A DNA stretch of 64,000 bases from CAYXDO01 sp964463485. Its GTDB lineage: Bacteria > Myxococcota > Kuafuiibacteriia > Kuafuiibacteriales > Kuafuiibacteriaceae. Shown here piece after piece: positions 23,604 through 32,404 of this stretch (the stretch's first letter is position 1; the number at the start of each line of letters is the position of its first letter). The DNA is taken from assembly GCA_964463485.1 (NCBI GenBank), contig CAYXDO010000003.1, positions 1 through 64,000 of the forward strand. Direction: 5' to 3'. A program made the translations under genes and the position numbers. The notes under the pieces were generated by a model. That model had not been told where the DNA came from and made no database searches. It saw nothing but the letters and a program-made list of their open reading frames with translations.

Positions 23604-25052
23604 CTACCGGCTCGCGCGCCGGGACGTCGGCGGGGTCGGAAAGAAACAACTTACAGGCTCTAAGCATCGCACGCCGTCGACTTCCAGCCCCGCGATCACC
23701 GAGGTTCCTGCGGCAAAGTCGAGGCCAACGTCGCACACGAGCGCTGAGGCGTCGTCATTGGCCCTCGCGAGCGCGGCGCCCCGAAGAGCCGGGGTCGACG
23801 CGCCGCTCCCGGTAGCACGCGCTCGCAGCGCCCCGCATGGCTTGGTCACGCCGCCCACGTCGGCGCTCAGCATCATGTCCCGGCCGCTCGATTGGATCGT
23901 AAATCGAGTCGCGTCTTCGTCTCGACCCACCTGCCCCACTCCCGCAGCGCCGACGACGATCGCGCGCCCATCGGGCAAGAACATTCGGAAAGACGCCGCG
24001 CCACCGTCCTGGCGCGTCACCGCGTCGATCCACAAGGGCGCCGCGTCGTTGGCGAGCGAAGGACGTCCCCGCGCGTCGGCGCCGAGGAAAGACCGGCCTT
24101 GCTCCTTGGCCTCGTGAAGACTGCCCACCGTGCAAACAGCCGAGCCATCGCTCGGCGCGCACGTGACCACCGCGTCGAGGCGTAATCGCATCAAACGTCC
24201 GTTGGGCGGAGGGCTGCGCCAGACCGGCCTTCCATCCGCCGCGTCTTGTACCGCCAAGCGCCCCGTCGACTCGAGCACGAGCTCGAAACGACCCGCGTAC
24301 TGGGGTGGCGGTGAGGTCCAAAGTTGGATCGGCGGCGCCTCGAGGCCCGGCACGGCACCCTCGAACAGCTTAAGCGATCCGGAGGGATCGAGCCAGAGAT
24401 GGGTCGACCCGCGCGGATCCGCCCGCTTCGGCGCAGGCGCCGATCCCTTGGAGGAGTAGACGATGGGCCCGCGCTCCATCGGGCCCGAACCCTTGCGCAC
24501 GACCAGCTCGGCGCCTTCGGCGGCCGCAAAATAAGTCTTCTGTTCGGAGACGAGATACTCACCCGCCGAAGAGAGCGAGGCGCCCGCGTTCAAACGTACC
24601 CGGGGGCCCGCATCGGCCGGCCGCAAGACCCACCGCATCACGTCCTTGGCGCCCTTACGCTCCAAACGAACGAGGCCATCATACGTGCGGTTGACGGCCA
24701 ACCGTCGATCGCTGGCGACGTGAACGAGCTCGATGCTCCCCTCGCGGCTCGAAGTCGACCGCCAAATCTGGTCGGGGCTGTCGTGTTTCTGGTTCAGGAC
24801 GAGGAGCTCGCCGCGGGGCTCGAGGGCCGTGCCCGCCGCCGCGCTCACGAGGCTGAACGTTCCAGGCCCGCTCGGCTCCACTCGAAACACCGTCTCTTCC
24901 ACGTCCTGGCAGACGGAGTGGTGCACATGCTCTTCTCCGGCCATGAGGCACTCACCATGAACTGTGTCCATGATGAACACCCGCGCTGGACTCGCCTGCG
25001 CCGTCGCCGCCCACAGCCACGATGCGGCCGCTGCGGTCCTGCGAAAAATCAT
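23604..25052 (-). CDS. Secreted beta-trefoil/lectin-like protein
   Basis: A 482-residue protein with a Sec-type signal (MIFRRTAAAASWLWAATAQA). The mature chain is rich in short strands. LVSAAAGTALEPRGELLVLNQ followed by DQIWRSTSSREG recalls ricin-type QxW beta-trefoil units, and RFELVLESTGRLAVQDAADG with VWRS recalls bulb-lectin repeats. Similar phrases occur again later (TRFTIQSSGRDMMLSA). This suggests a carbohydrate-binding protein outside the inner membrane, but the repeats are weak and no enzyme domain is attached. It lies just upstream of, and on the same strand as, the SUMF1-like lipoprotein gene (58-base gap), so the two may be co-transcribed. Confidence 0.55.
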   Translation of the reverse strand: MIFRRTAAAASWLWAATAQASPARVFIMDTVHGECLMAGEEHVHHSVCQDVEETVFRVEPSGPGTFSLVSAAAGTALEPRGELLVLNQKHDSPDQIWRSTSSREGSIELVHVASDRRLAVNRTYDGLVRLERKGAKDVMRWVLRPADAGPRVRLNAGASLSSAGEYLVSEQKTYFAAAEGAELVVRKGSGPMERGPIVYSSKGSAPAPKRADPRGSTHLWLDPSGSLKLFEGAVPGLEAPPIQLWTSPPPQYAGRFELVLESTGRLAVQDAADGRPVWRSPPPNGRLMRLRLDAVVTCAPSDGSAVCTVGSLHEAKEQGRSFLGADARGRPSLANDAAPLWIDAVTRQDGGAASFRMFLPDGRAIVVGAAGVGQVGRDEDATRFTIQSSGRDMMLSADVGGVTKPCGALRARATGSGASTPALRGAALARANDDASALVCDVGLDFAAGTSVIAGLEVDGVRCLEPVSCFFPTPPTSRRASR

Positions 25053-25155
25053 GGTCCAGCTTTACCGGAGCCCTCGTGCCGAATCCAAATTTTCCCCGCG
25101 AGCCAGGCTGCGCGTCTTTGGACGAGACGAGCACGATCGGAGTAGACGTAGGACC

Positions 25156-25884
25156 GTGCCCGATCGACCCATCGCGCTGATCACCGGCGGTACGCGTGGC
25201 CTCGGACGTGCGGTCGCCGAAAGGCTCGCCGACGAGTTCGAGCTCGTGCTCGCGTATCACGCAGACGAAGCCGCTGCGGAGCAGACCGTCAGCGCCCTCG
25301 GATCTCATGAAGTCACCCTCGTCAAGGTCGACATCTCCGATCCGACGGCCGTCGAAAATCTCGGAAACACCTTGCGCGCCAAAGGACGGCTCGATGTGTT
25401 GGTCCACTCGGCTTTCCGGTCCGGAAGACCGCCCAAGAAGACCCACGAGCTCGCCGTCGAAGACTTCGTCGAGGACCTCGGCACGAACTTGATCGGCGCC
25501 TTCACGGTCTGCCGAGCTGTCTTGCCACTCATGATGGAGCGCGGACACGGCCGAATCGTGTTGATCGGTTCCCTCGCGATGAGGGGTGAGCCGGGGCGAG
25601 TGGCCTACTCGGTGGCCAAGTCGGGTCTCGTGGGACTCGCCAAGACCATCGCGAAGGAGTACGCCAAACAAGGTATCACTGCGAACGTCGTGAACCCGGG
25701 TTTCATCGAGGCCGGCGCGTTTTCGAAGCTTTCCCCGGAGATCAAGGCGCGCGCGGTGGCCAGTGTCCCGATGCGCCGCGCGGGTTCGAAAGAGGAAGTG
25801 GCCGAAGCGGTCGCCTACCTCGTGGGCCCTGCTTCGGGCTACACAACCGGGCAAATCATTCGGATCGACGGCGGCGCCAGCTGA
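25156..25884 (+). CDS. Short-chain dehydrogenase/reductase (FabG-like)
   Basis: A 242-residue classical SDR. ALITGGTRGLGRAVAERL holds the TGxxxGxG cofactor loop, VKVDISD the adenine-site Asp, LIGSLAMRGEPGRVAYSVAKSG the catalytic Ser, Tyr and Lys (S-x(n)-YxxxK), and VNPGFIEAGAF the PG turn. The C-terminus YTTGQIIRIDGG is typical of 3-oxoacyl-ACP reductases and related enzymes using NADPH. The NNAG motif that normally stabilises the central sheet reads VHSAFRSG here. I chose the GTG at 25156 because it gives the standard five-residue lead into strand 1; the frame extends upstream without SDR similarity. Fatty-acid synthesis or another ketone reduction is possible. Confidence 0.9.
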   Translation: MPDRPIALITGGTRGLGRAVAERLADEFELVLAYHADEAAAEQTVSALGSHEVTLVKVDISDPTAVENLGNTLRAKGRLDVLVHSAFRSGRPPKKTHELAVEDFVEDLGTNLIGAFTVCRAVLPLMMERGHGRIVLIGSLAMRGEPGRVAYSVAKSGLVGLAKTIAKEYAKQGITANVVNPGFIEAGAFSKLSPEIKARAVASVPMRRAGSKEEVAEAVAYLVGPASGYTTGQIIRIDGGAS

Positions 25885-25900
25885 GTAGAGATCCGTGGCC

Positions 25901-26013
25901 ACCAGAGAAACCACAGAGAGCGCCGAGCCGAAGCCTACAGATCACAGATGATGGAATGAGCACTCCTTTGTGTCCTCTGTGGCTTCTCTCCGCGTCCTCT
26001 GTGGTTCTAAGCG
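25901..26013. repeat. Intergenic CTCTGTGG repeat with inverted arms
   Basis: The left arm AGAGAAACCACAGAGAG (25905-25920) pairs, with few mismatches, with CTCTGTGGCTTCTCT (25976-25990). A second direct copy of CCTCTGTGGTTCT follows at 25996-26008. AT-rich compared with the flanking genes, this resembles the CACAGAG/CTCTGTG dispersed elements seen between genes in many environmental genomes (recollection, not a search). It may fold as a long hairpin between the SDR and ferritin-like genes. Confidence 0.55.
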
Positions 26014-26074
26014 CCTCGACGATCGGACGTGTACTGAGCGCCTCGTCGATCGATTGTCAGGTGCAAAGGCGAGT

Positions 26075-26971
26075 ATGTCGTGCAAAGACGAAGGAGTGAC
26101 CGATCGCGGCACCAAAGACTCCGGCTCTGCCGTCGACGCTCGCCGATTTCCCATCGAGCGAGAAGCCACGCGGCTCAAAGTCGTGCATCGCCAGCGCGTT
26201 CAGCGCCAAGGAGATGCCGATCCGGCGCCCGCCTTCGATGCACGGGGAGTCGACCCGACTCTGCTCCAAAGGGCGGTGAGCGGTTGGCAGAGTTTGGTCG
26301 AAACCGAGCATGAGTCGATCGTCATTTCGGCGTGGATGACGGCGGGGCTGTCTCGTTTTGGCGCGCCGCTCGACATCATCGGCGCGTTTGGGCGAGTCGT
26401 GGAAGACGAGATTCGGCATGTCGACGTCGCCGCGCAGATGGTGGAGATGTACGGCGGCCATCCCACCGTCCTGCGACTCGCGGCGCCTCCGGTTCCGGTG
26501 GGCGTCGAAGGGGCGCTGGAGAAGGACGTCGAGTTCGAGCTCATGGGTGGGCTCGTGGGCTTCTTCTGTGTATTCGAGCATCTCTCGGCTCATGTGTTTC
26601 GTCAGGCCCTCGAGGCCGCCGAGCTCGACGTGGCGAAGTGGGCGCTCTCCGAGATTCATCGAGACGAAGCGTTCCACGGCGCGTTCGGCTTCGAGACCGC
26701 AAAGGTGTTCGTGCCCAAGTGGAAGGACGAAGATCGCCGGCGACTCTCCGTGCGAACGGCAGAGGACATTCGTCGATTCGAACGTCGACTCGGCGGCCCG
26801 AGCTCCGAGCGAGCGCCGAAGTCCGAGGAGCTCGCGCTCGAGCGGATGGGTTTGTTGTCGCCCCCGGCCTTGCTGAGTGTGTTCTACCAGGCCGTCGCCA
26901 AGGAGCTCTTGCCGCGACTGCGCGACGAGCTCGGAATTCCCATCGAAATCGCCGACACGAGCGCTCGCTGA
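26075..26971 (+). CDS. Ferritin-like di-iron protein
   Basis: A 298-residue protein with the carboxylate/histidine spacing of a four-helix di-iron bundle. A Glu in VETEHESIVISAWM and then RVVEDEIRHVDVAAQM (ExxH) form the first half; FCVFEHLSAHVFRQAL and SEIHRDEAFHGAFGF (ExxH) form the second, roughly residues 70-225. Proteins of this type include rubrerythrin relatives, ribonucleotide-reductase-like and N-oxygenase-like enzymes. The sequence does not tell which chemistry applies. No signal or membrane segment, so it is cytoplasmic. The ATG at 26075 follows AAGGCGAG; earlier in-frame starts lie in the repeat element and are unlikely. Confidence 0.72.
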   Translation: MSCKDEGVTDRGTKDSGSAVDARRFPIEREATRLKVVHRQRVQRQGDADPAPAFDARGVDPTLLQRAVSGWQSLVETEHESIVISAWMTAGLSRFGAPLDIIGAFGRVVEDEIRHVDVAAQMVEMYGGHPTVLRLAAPPVPVGVEGALEKDVEFELMGGLVGFFCVFEHLSAHVFRQALEAAELDVAKWALSEIHRDEAFHGAFGFETAKVFVPKWKDEDRRRLSVRTAEDIRRFERRLGGPSSERAPKSEELALERMGLLSPPALLSVFYQAVAKELLPRLRDELGIPIEIADTSAR

Positions 26972-26984
26972 GAGTAAGATCGAC

Positions 26985-27107
26985 ATGGCTTCGACGTACT
27001 CATGGGTCATGGTCGTGGGCAACCCCAGGATGAAAACTCAGGGGAGCTTCATCATCGCGGCGATCGAAAACGAGCGCCCAGCCGAGCTCGCGTTCCGCGA
27101 GCGCTGA
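26985..27107 (+). CDS. Possible 40-residue protein
   Basis: A short frame MASTYSWVMVVGNPRM... ending ERPAELAFRER sits between the ferritin-like gene and the helicase gene, with AGAGTAAG 6-12 bases before its ATG. Its stop is five bases before the helicase ATG, so it could be a leader or a small protein in the same transcript. No homologue is recognised and a chance frame is possible. Confidence 0.3.
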   Translation: MASTYSWVMVVGNPRMKTQGSFIIAAIENERPAELAFRER

Positions 27108-27110
27108 CCG

Positions 27111-29225
27111 ATGCTCGACCTTCGATCGCTCAATTCCGAGCAGGCCGAGGCGGTGCTCAGCACCGAGGGGCCGCTGCTCGTCTTGGCCGGCGCGGGCAGC
27201 GGCAAGACGAGGGTCGTGACCTTTCGGTTGGCTTACTTGATTCAGGGAGGTGTCCATCCCCGCCAGATCCTCTGCGTCACCTTCACCAACAAGGCGGCCC
27301 ACGAGATGAAAGAGCGCGCACGGGCGTTGGTGGGAGCGAGCCTGCGCGGCGCGACGCTCTCCACGTTCCACGCCCTCGGCGCCAAGTTGATTCGCGAGAA
27401 CGCGGACAAAGTCGGGCTCCGAAAAGGTTTTGGAATTCAAGACTCGGCCGAGCAGCTCGGAACGCTACGTCGCATACTGCGCGACCTACGCATCGACGAC
27501 CGAAAATTCGATGCCCAACGAATCCTCCAGATCGTGTCCAGGGCCAAGAACGCTGGCCTCGACGCCGCCCGCTTTCGCGACGGCGGCGGCGCCATCGGCG
27601 GGAGCATCCCCGAAGAGCTGACCGACGAGGAATATGTCGTCGCCACGATCGAAGCTTACTCTCGGTACGAAGACAGCCTGCGGGCCCAGAACGTCGTCGA
27701 CTTCGACGACCTCCTCCTCAAGACTCAGATCCTCCTCGAAACTCATCCCGAGACCCTCAGTCGGCTCCGAGCGCGGTGGCGCTACTTGATGGTGGACGAG
27801 TACCAGGACACGAACGGGGCGCAGTTTCAGCTCCTGGCGCTCCTCGCGGGCGAAACTCACAATCTGTGTGTGGTCGGAGACGACGATCAATCGATTTATG
27901 GCTTTCGCGGCGCGGACGTCGGCAATATTCTCAGGTTTGAACAGGATTTCCCTGGGGCAAAGATCGTTCGACTCGAATCGAATTATCGATCCACTGGCAA
28001 CATCCTGGAGCTTGCGAATCGCGTAATCGCCCAATCCTTGACGCGGCACCAAAAGACGCTTCGACCCATGGCCGGGCCAGGTGAACCCGTGCGCGTCGTC
28101 TCCGTCCCGGACGAGGACGCGGAGGCCGAGCTCATCGCCGATCGAATCACCGAGCTGCAGGATCGCGGCGTGGTCGCCTCCGAGATCGCGGTGTTGTTTC
28201 GATCCAACGTGCAGTCGCGCGCGATCGAGGTCGCGCTGCGGGCGCGTGGGATTCCGTATCGAGTGGTCGGCGGGATGGACCTCCTCGACAAGAAGGAAAT
28301 CAAGGACGCGGTCGCGTATCTGAGAGTGCTCGACAACCCAGACGACGAGCAGTCTCTTCGAAGAATCATCAACTACCCCACCCGCGGAATCGGAGACTCG
28401 ACCATCGAGAAAATCGACGGTTACGCGCGGGAGCGCGGGGAGCATTTTCGCGAGACGCTCGAACGGGCCCATGAGGTCGACGTCGTCAGCGCAAAGGCCG
28501 CGGACGCCATCGCCGAGTTCCTTCACATGCTCGCCGAGCACAGAAAGCTCCTCGGAAAGCGCAAGCCCAGCACCGTGGCCAAGAAGCTGATCGAAGCGGT
28601 GAAGCTCGAGGACGCTCTGCTGACTTCGAGCGACAGCGCGCACGTGGCCAGCCGTCGCATCGACAACGTCCGCGGCATCATTCGGCTCGTCGAGCGTTGG
28701 GAGACCCAGCGAAAGAAGGTCGACGCCGACTCGGAGACCGACGAGGAAGATGACCTGCTGGGTCACGAAGATCTCACACTCGGGAGCTTCCTGGCTGACT
28801 TGGCGCTCGGAGCCAGGGAGCAGGACCCGGAGAAGAAGCGAGGAGAGCGCGACGACCAGGTCGTGCTGTCGACGATTCACGCCGCCAAGGGGCTCGAGTG
28901 GGAACACGTGATCATCGTCGGCGTCGAAGAAGACCTACTCCCGCACGCTCGCACCGTCGGCGGGGATGGTGAGATCGACGAAGAGCGGCGTCTGGCTTAC
29001 GTGGCCATCACGCGGGCCAAGAAGGAGCTCGTGATGACTTGGGCCCGCGCTCGGTCGAAGTACGGTCGGCTCGAATCGCGGACGCGGTCGCGATTTCTCG
29101 AAGGCCTTCCCGACGACGTTTTCGAAGCTCACGAAGACGTGTTGGTCGTGGCTCGAACGCCCGAGGAGAAGGAAGCCATCGCGCAGAAGTACATGGCTCA
29201 AATCAGGGCCAAGCTCGGGATGTGA
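27111..29225 (+). CDS. UvrD/Rep-family ATP-dependent DNA helicase
   Basis: A 704-residue superfamily 1A helicase with all motifs in order: Q-motif LNSEQAEAVLS, Walker A AGAGSGKTRVV (near residue 28), Ia CVTFTNKAAHEMKER, II VDEYQDTN, III VGDDDQSIYGFRGAD, IV IVRLESNYRST, V STIHAAKGLEWEHVIIVG and VI RRLAYVAITRAKKEL. The length and the DTN form fit Rep/PcrA/UvrD, which unwind DNA 3' to 5' in repair and replication restart. The exact orthologue (Rep, PcrA or UvrD) is not decided by motifs alone. An acidic insertion (DADSETDEEDDLLGHEDL, about 540-557) lies in domain 2B. Confidence 0.94.
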   Translation: MLDLRSLNSEQAEAVLSTEGPLLVLAGAGSGKTRVVTFRLAYLIQGGVHPRQILCVTFTNKAAHEMKERARALVGASLRGATLSTFHALGAKLIRENADKVGLRKGFGIQDSAEQLGTLRRILRDLRIDDRKFDAQRILQIVSRAKNAGLDAARFRDGGGAIGGSIPEELTDEEYVVATIEAYSRYEDSLRAQNVVDFDDLLLKTQILLETHPETLSRLRARWRYLMVDEYQDTNGAQFQLLALLAGETHNLCVVGDDDQSIYGFRGADVGNILRFEQDFPGAKIVRLESNYRSTGNILELANRVIAQSLTRHQKTLRPMAGPGEPVRVVSVPDEDAEAELIADRITELQDRGVVASEIAVLFRSNVQSRAIEVALRARGIPYRVVGGMDLLDKKEIKDAVAYLRVLDNPDDEQSLRRIINYPTRGIGDSTIEKIDGYARERGEHFRETLERAHEVDVVSAKAADAIAEFLHMLAEHRKLLGKRKPSTVAKKLIEAVKLEDALLTSSDSAHVASRRIDNVRGIIRLVERWETQRKKVDADSETDEEDDLLGHEDLTLGSFLADLALGAREQDPEKKRGERDDQVVLSTIHAAKGLEWEHVIIVGVEEDLLPHARTVGGDGEIDEERRLAYVAITRAKKELVMTWARARSKYGRLESRTRSRFLEGLPDDVFEAHEDVLVVARTPEEKEAIAQKYMAQIRAKLGM

Positions 29226-29268
29226 GGCCCGGACTTGCACTCGGCTCGGTTCTAGGCGAAGAGGAGGC

Positions 29269-29505
29269 ATGAAGAAGACTCTCCTCGTAGGTGCCCTCTG
29301 TCTCGCCGTCGGTGCAGTGTCTGGACAGGCCTTGGCCGACAAGCAGCCGTTCATGCGGGCGGCGTTGCGGAACCTCGAGCAGGCCAAGGAACAGCTCGAG
29401 AAAGCGAGCGCCGACAAGGGCGGCCACCGAGCAAAGGCCATCGGGTTGGTCGGCTCGGCCATCGAAGAAGTGAAAAAAGGGATCGAATTCGACAACAAGA
29501 ACTGA
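29269..29505 (+). CDS. Small secreted protein with DKGGHR motif
   Basis: A 78-residue protein with a typical signal peptide (MKKTLLVGALCLAVGAVSGQALA, cut after residue 23). The mature 55 residues are one amphipathic helical hairpin: FMRAALRNLEQAKEQLEKAS, the turn DKGGHR and then AKAIGLVGSAIEEVKKGIEF. This pattern recurs in small periplasmic proteins of many proteobacteria whose role is unknown (family recollection). A good ribosome site (GAGGAGG) precedes the ATG. It stands alone, 43 bases after the helicase gene. Confidence 0.75.
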   Translation: MKKTLLVGALCLAVGAVSGQALADKQPFMRAALRNLEQAKEQLEKASADKGGHRAKAIGLVGSAIEEVKKGIEFDNKN

Positions 29506-29544
29506 GGCACAGCTCCGTCCTGGCCTGGGCCGCCAGAGCCGTAC

Positions 29545-30006
29545 TCAGTGCAGGAGCTCGGGGTCGGCGTCGTCTTCGGCCTCGTCGACGAACACGGCGC
29601 GCAACCCATCGAGGCGCCCGAGCTCCGTGGGCTGGCCAATTTCAGGGATCGATAGCCCGCGGCGGGTCCAGGTCGGCCGAAACAGAATGGGTTGGGCCTT
29701 TTGGTCATAGCCGAGTTGGACGAGCTGGTCCTTTTCGTAGGTTACACAGCGCTCGTCGCAGCAAGTGAACGTCTCCTCGACCACATAGAGCCCTTCGTCG
29801 AGGAGCGGCTCGAGGGTTGCTGCAAGGGTCTCGTCGTCCAGAGTCACGCCGCGCTCGGAGAACACGGCTCGGTTCTGCGACCAACTCTCTGGAAGGTACA
29901 CGCCGGGTCCCGGATTGCCGTGATTATGGAAGAACACGAGCCGCTCGGGTGGGATCGACCCAATCGAGACACTCGTTCGGTAAAGTCCGCACGCCGGGAG
30001 GCGCAT
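29545..30006 (-). CDS. Conserved hypothetical protein
   Basis: A 153-residue protein without signal peptide or membrane segment. It contains LVFFHNHGNPGPGVYLPESW near the N-terminus, a paired-cysteine element TFTCCDERCVTYEKDQLVQLGYD, and ends in an acidic tail. The first half hints at a display or carbohydrate-related role but no family is recognised. It is encoded on the minus strand, 74 bases after the beta-helix gene's stop, and could share its transcript. Confidence 0.6.
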   Translation of the reverse strand: MRLPACGLYRTSVSIGSIPPERLVFFHNHGNPGPGVYLPESWSQNRAVFSERGVTLDDETLAATLEPLLDEGLYVVEETFTCCDERCVTYEKDQLVQLGYDQKAQPILFRPTWTRRGLSIPEIGQPTELGRLDGLRAVFVDEAEDDADPELLH

Positions 30007-30080
30007 CGCTCCATCCTAGACCTCTTCGCGACCCAAGAGTAAAGCGCAAACCTTCGAAGGGAGGTCGGGCCGACTCTGCG

Positions 30081-31322
30081 TCAGGGTCTTCTCGCTTCAC
30101 CGTCGATGACGACGTAGGTCTGTCCGGGCTCCAAATCATCCGCGATTTTCGTAAGAATACGGTCCGCTCGCGGCGCGATTCTCACTCCGTTGGGAATGAC
30201 CCGCGCGGCCCCCACGAAGACGTCGGCCCCCACGAAACTGTCGTGCCCATAACAGCTCCCAAGCAGCGGGAGCGACACCTCCCGAAGCTCGGACCCATCC
30301 CTTACCCGGTGCCGCTTGCCCGGCGGCGGAAGGTCCACCGGAGTCGCGCGCGCGGTGAGTGCGGCGCGGCGACCCACGAGGCACATCTGCATGCCCTTCA
30401 TGCACACGTCTGCCTGCTCCATCGCCGCGCACCCGTACACGATCGAGTGCTTCGACACGAACCCACCGTCTCCGATCACGGACGCGAATAGGTCCACCCG
30501 AGGCTCGATCGTGACATTCTTGCCGATGATCGCGGCCCGAACGATGGCGCCAGGCCCAATCGTGGTGCCTTCACCGACGAATGACGCCTCGACATGGGCA
30601 GTGGGATGAATGTCGACGTTCTTCCCGATCCGATTGGCCCGGGCGGCTACTCTCCAGATCAGTCGCCCCCGGCGAGGAATCAGAGATCGAAAGAGAACCC
30701 ACGCCGACCACAGCGGGTGTGTGAGGACCTCGTCGACCCATCGTACCTGTATCGAGAGGAGGTTCGCATGAAGCAGCGGCAGCCAATGCCGCACGTGAAT
30801 GATCACCGAAGTCGTGATCGGGTGCTTCCATTCTTCGATACCCATCATCCGCTTCGGCATGGGTACGTCGATGCGAATATCCCGATAAACCACTTCGATG
30901 GGTCGGGCCGCGGCAGTCATCGCCTCCCGTGAAAGAATAGGTTGGCCTGCCGGCACTCCGAAGACGTCGAACAGCGCTCGGAAATCGTCCTCGTCGAAAT
31001 CCTGAAGATCACGAAACCCACTTACCGCGAGCGCGTCCTTCGGGAGCGCTGCACGAGACGCTGCTCGGCCCGCCTTTTCCCATTTCCTCAGAAAGTCTCT
31101 GAGTACGCGGCGTGTGAAAAAAACGTGATCGTAAGTCACAAGGCACGGCTGGTCGGTGGGGATGGCGGTCCAATCGTCCACGTCGACCCGCGTGAGCCCG
31201 ACGCGGCCAAAAACCGAGTCTTGCCAGGCCGATAACGCTACGCCGCCGACGGGGAGGTCTTTCGCGAGGTCTCCGAACGGAGAGATCCGAATCCCCGAAC
31301 GGATGACGTAGACGCGGGTCAC
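30081..31322 (-). CDS. Left-handed beta-helix (hexapeptide-repeat) protein, GlmU-like C-terminus
   Basis: A 413-residue protein. The N-terminal 230 residues are a mixed alpha/beta region with VYVIRSGIRISPFGDLAKDLP but no nucleotidyltransferase GxGTRM loop. From about residue 232 hexapeptide repeats begin (IGKNVDIHPTAHVEASFVGEGTTIGPGAIVRAAIIGKNV), the left-handed beta-helix seen in GlmU, LpxA and other acyltransferases, and a second set follows (SFVGADVFVGAARVIPNGVRI). It may acylate or bind a sugar nucleotide for surface polysaccharide. Lack of the transferase signature argues against a true GlmU. Other glycan genes are not adjacent. Confidence 0.65.
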   Translation of the reverse strand: MTRVYVIRSGIRISPFGDLAKDLPVGGVALSAWQDSVFGRVGLTRVDVDDWTAIPTDQPCLVTYDHVFFTRRVLRDFLRKWEKAGRAASRAALPKDALAVSGFRDLQDFDEDDFRALFDVFGVPAGQPILSREAMTAAARPIEVVYRDIRIDVPMPKRMMGIEEWKHPITTSVIIHVRHWLPLLHANLLSIQVRWVDEVLTHPLWSAWVLFRSLIPRRGRLIWRVAARANRIGKNVDIHPTAHVEASFVGEGTTIGPGAIVRAAIIGKNVTIEPRVDLFASVIGDGGFVSKHSIVYGCAAMEQADVCMKGMQMCLVGRRAALTARATPVDLPPPGKRHRVRDGSELREVSLPLLGSCYGHDSFVGADVFVGAARVIPNGVRIAPRADRILTKIADDLEPGQTYVVIDGEARRP

Positions 31323-31578
31323 GAACGGCCCCGTAGCACCTCAGCGTCGCCAGGACACTCCGACGCCGGGCTTCGGCTCGCCGAAGCGCCTCGGTAAAAA
31401 CACCTAGAACAGCTGATCCCGATCGGCGGCCCTCCCTTGGGCAGGACGTGTTTTGTAACCTAGTTCCCAATTTCCTCACATCGTCACCGGACAACTGACC
31501 TCGCCCTACCGACAATGTCTTCAATCAACCGCGGTGGCTATCAACACCGCGAATCGATTTGGAAAATTTGGAGGCTGT
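31323..31578. other. Divergent intergenic region
   Basis: 256 bases separate the beta-helix gene (leftward) from the hypothetical gene at 31579 (rightward). Promoters of both should be here, but no confident -35/-10 pair, operator or hairpin was picked out. A GGAGG ribosome site for the right-hand gene lies at its end. Confidence 0.4.
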
Positions 31579-32277
31579 ATGAACGTCATTGCACGACGCG
31601 AGGGATATCCTTTTTTTGCGACGACTGGCGCGGTGACAGAGCGCGTGGTGATCGGTGGGATCGCGCCGCGCCAGCGCTCGGGTTCATCCGCGAAACGGCT
31701 GGTCGCGCCCCCAATCCCGCAACCGCCGCCGCGCCGCGTAAGCGGGCTTTCCGCGGTTCCGACCCAAGGCCTCCCGATCGCCGTGCGCGCCGCTTGTGAA
31801 AGGACTCGGCCGGAGCAGGCGGCGTTGATGGGCGCCACGCAAAAGGTCCCGGTCAGCGGGGCACCCGCGTTCGAAGCTCGCCCCGAGACCCCGAAGCGGA
31901 GCTTTTTGGGCCGAATCAAGAGCCGAAACGCGTCGCTTTCGCGGAACCCGATCCGCCTTGGGCAGCTCTCGGCGAGCACGCGTTTGCGTCCGCTCGCGGC
32001 CTCGCTGAACCAGGCCCTCGAAGACGCGTTCGAGTCGGAAGCCGCGGAGCTCAAGCCCCTCTGCGACGCGATCGATCCAAACGACGCGCTCGAGCTGTTC
32101 GGGATGCTCGCGCACTTGTCCGGCAAGCTCGTGATCGACCTGCACCTGAAGGATCCGAAGGACGAGCGCATCGTCGCCGCGGCCAGCTTGGCTTGTGAAG
32201 AGAACGAGAGCGCCCTGGCGGAGGCCGCCCGAACGCTCCTGAAGAAGCTCATTGCGAAGGCCCGAGTGACTCTGTGA
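31579..32277 (+). CDS. Hypothetical protein with disordered N-terminus
   Basis: A 232-residue protein. GGAGG five bases before the ATG at 31579 decides the start; a GTG 45 bases upstream is in frame but less likely. The first half is Pro/Arg/Ala-rich and looks disordered (VAPPIPQPPPRRVSG). The second half is helical and acidic (LNQALEDAFESEAAELKPLCDAIDPNDALELFGML), ending with a basic KKLIAKARVTL. No signal peptide or domain is recognised. It is followed by amtB after about 130 bases. Confidence 0.55.
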   Translation: MNVIARREGYPFFATTGAVTERVVIGGIAPRQRSGSSAKRLVAPPIPQPPPRRVSGLSAVPTQGLPIAVRAACERTRPEQAALMGATQKVPVSGAPAFEARPETPKRSFLGRIKSRNASLSRNPIRLGQLSASTRLRPLAASLNQALEDAFESEAAELKPLCDAIDPNDALELFGMLAHLSGKLVIDLHLKDPKDERIVAAASLACEENESALAEAARTLLKKLIAKARVTL

Positions 32278-32404
32278 GTCCGGATGAGTGGAGGCCGACG
32301 TTCGATGCGAGCGACTCGGCAGGACCCTCGCGAAACACCGGGGACGACGGTCGATCTTGGCCAGCGCGATCGATGATGGCAGAAGGCGCGGCGTGTCGAG
32401 CTTG

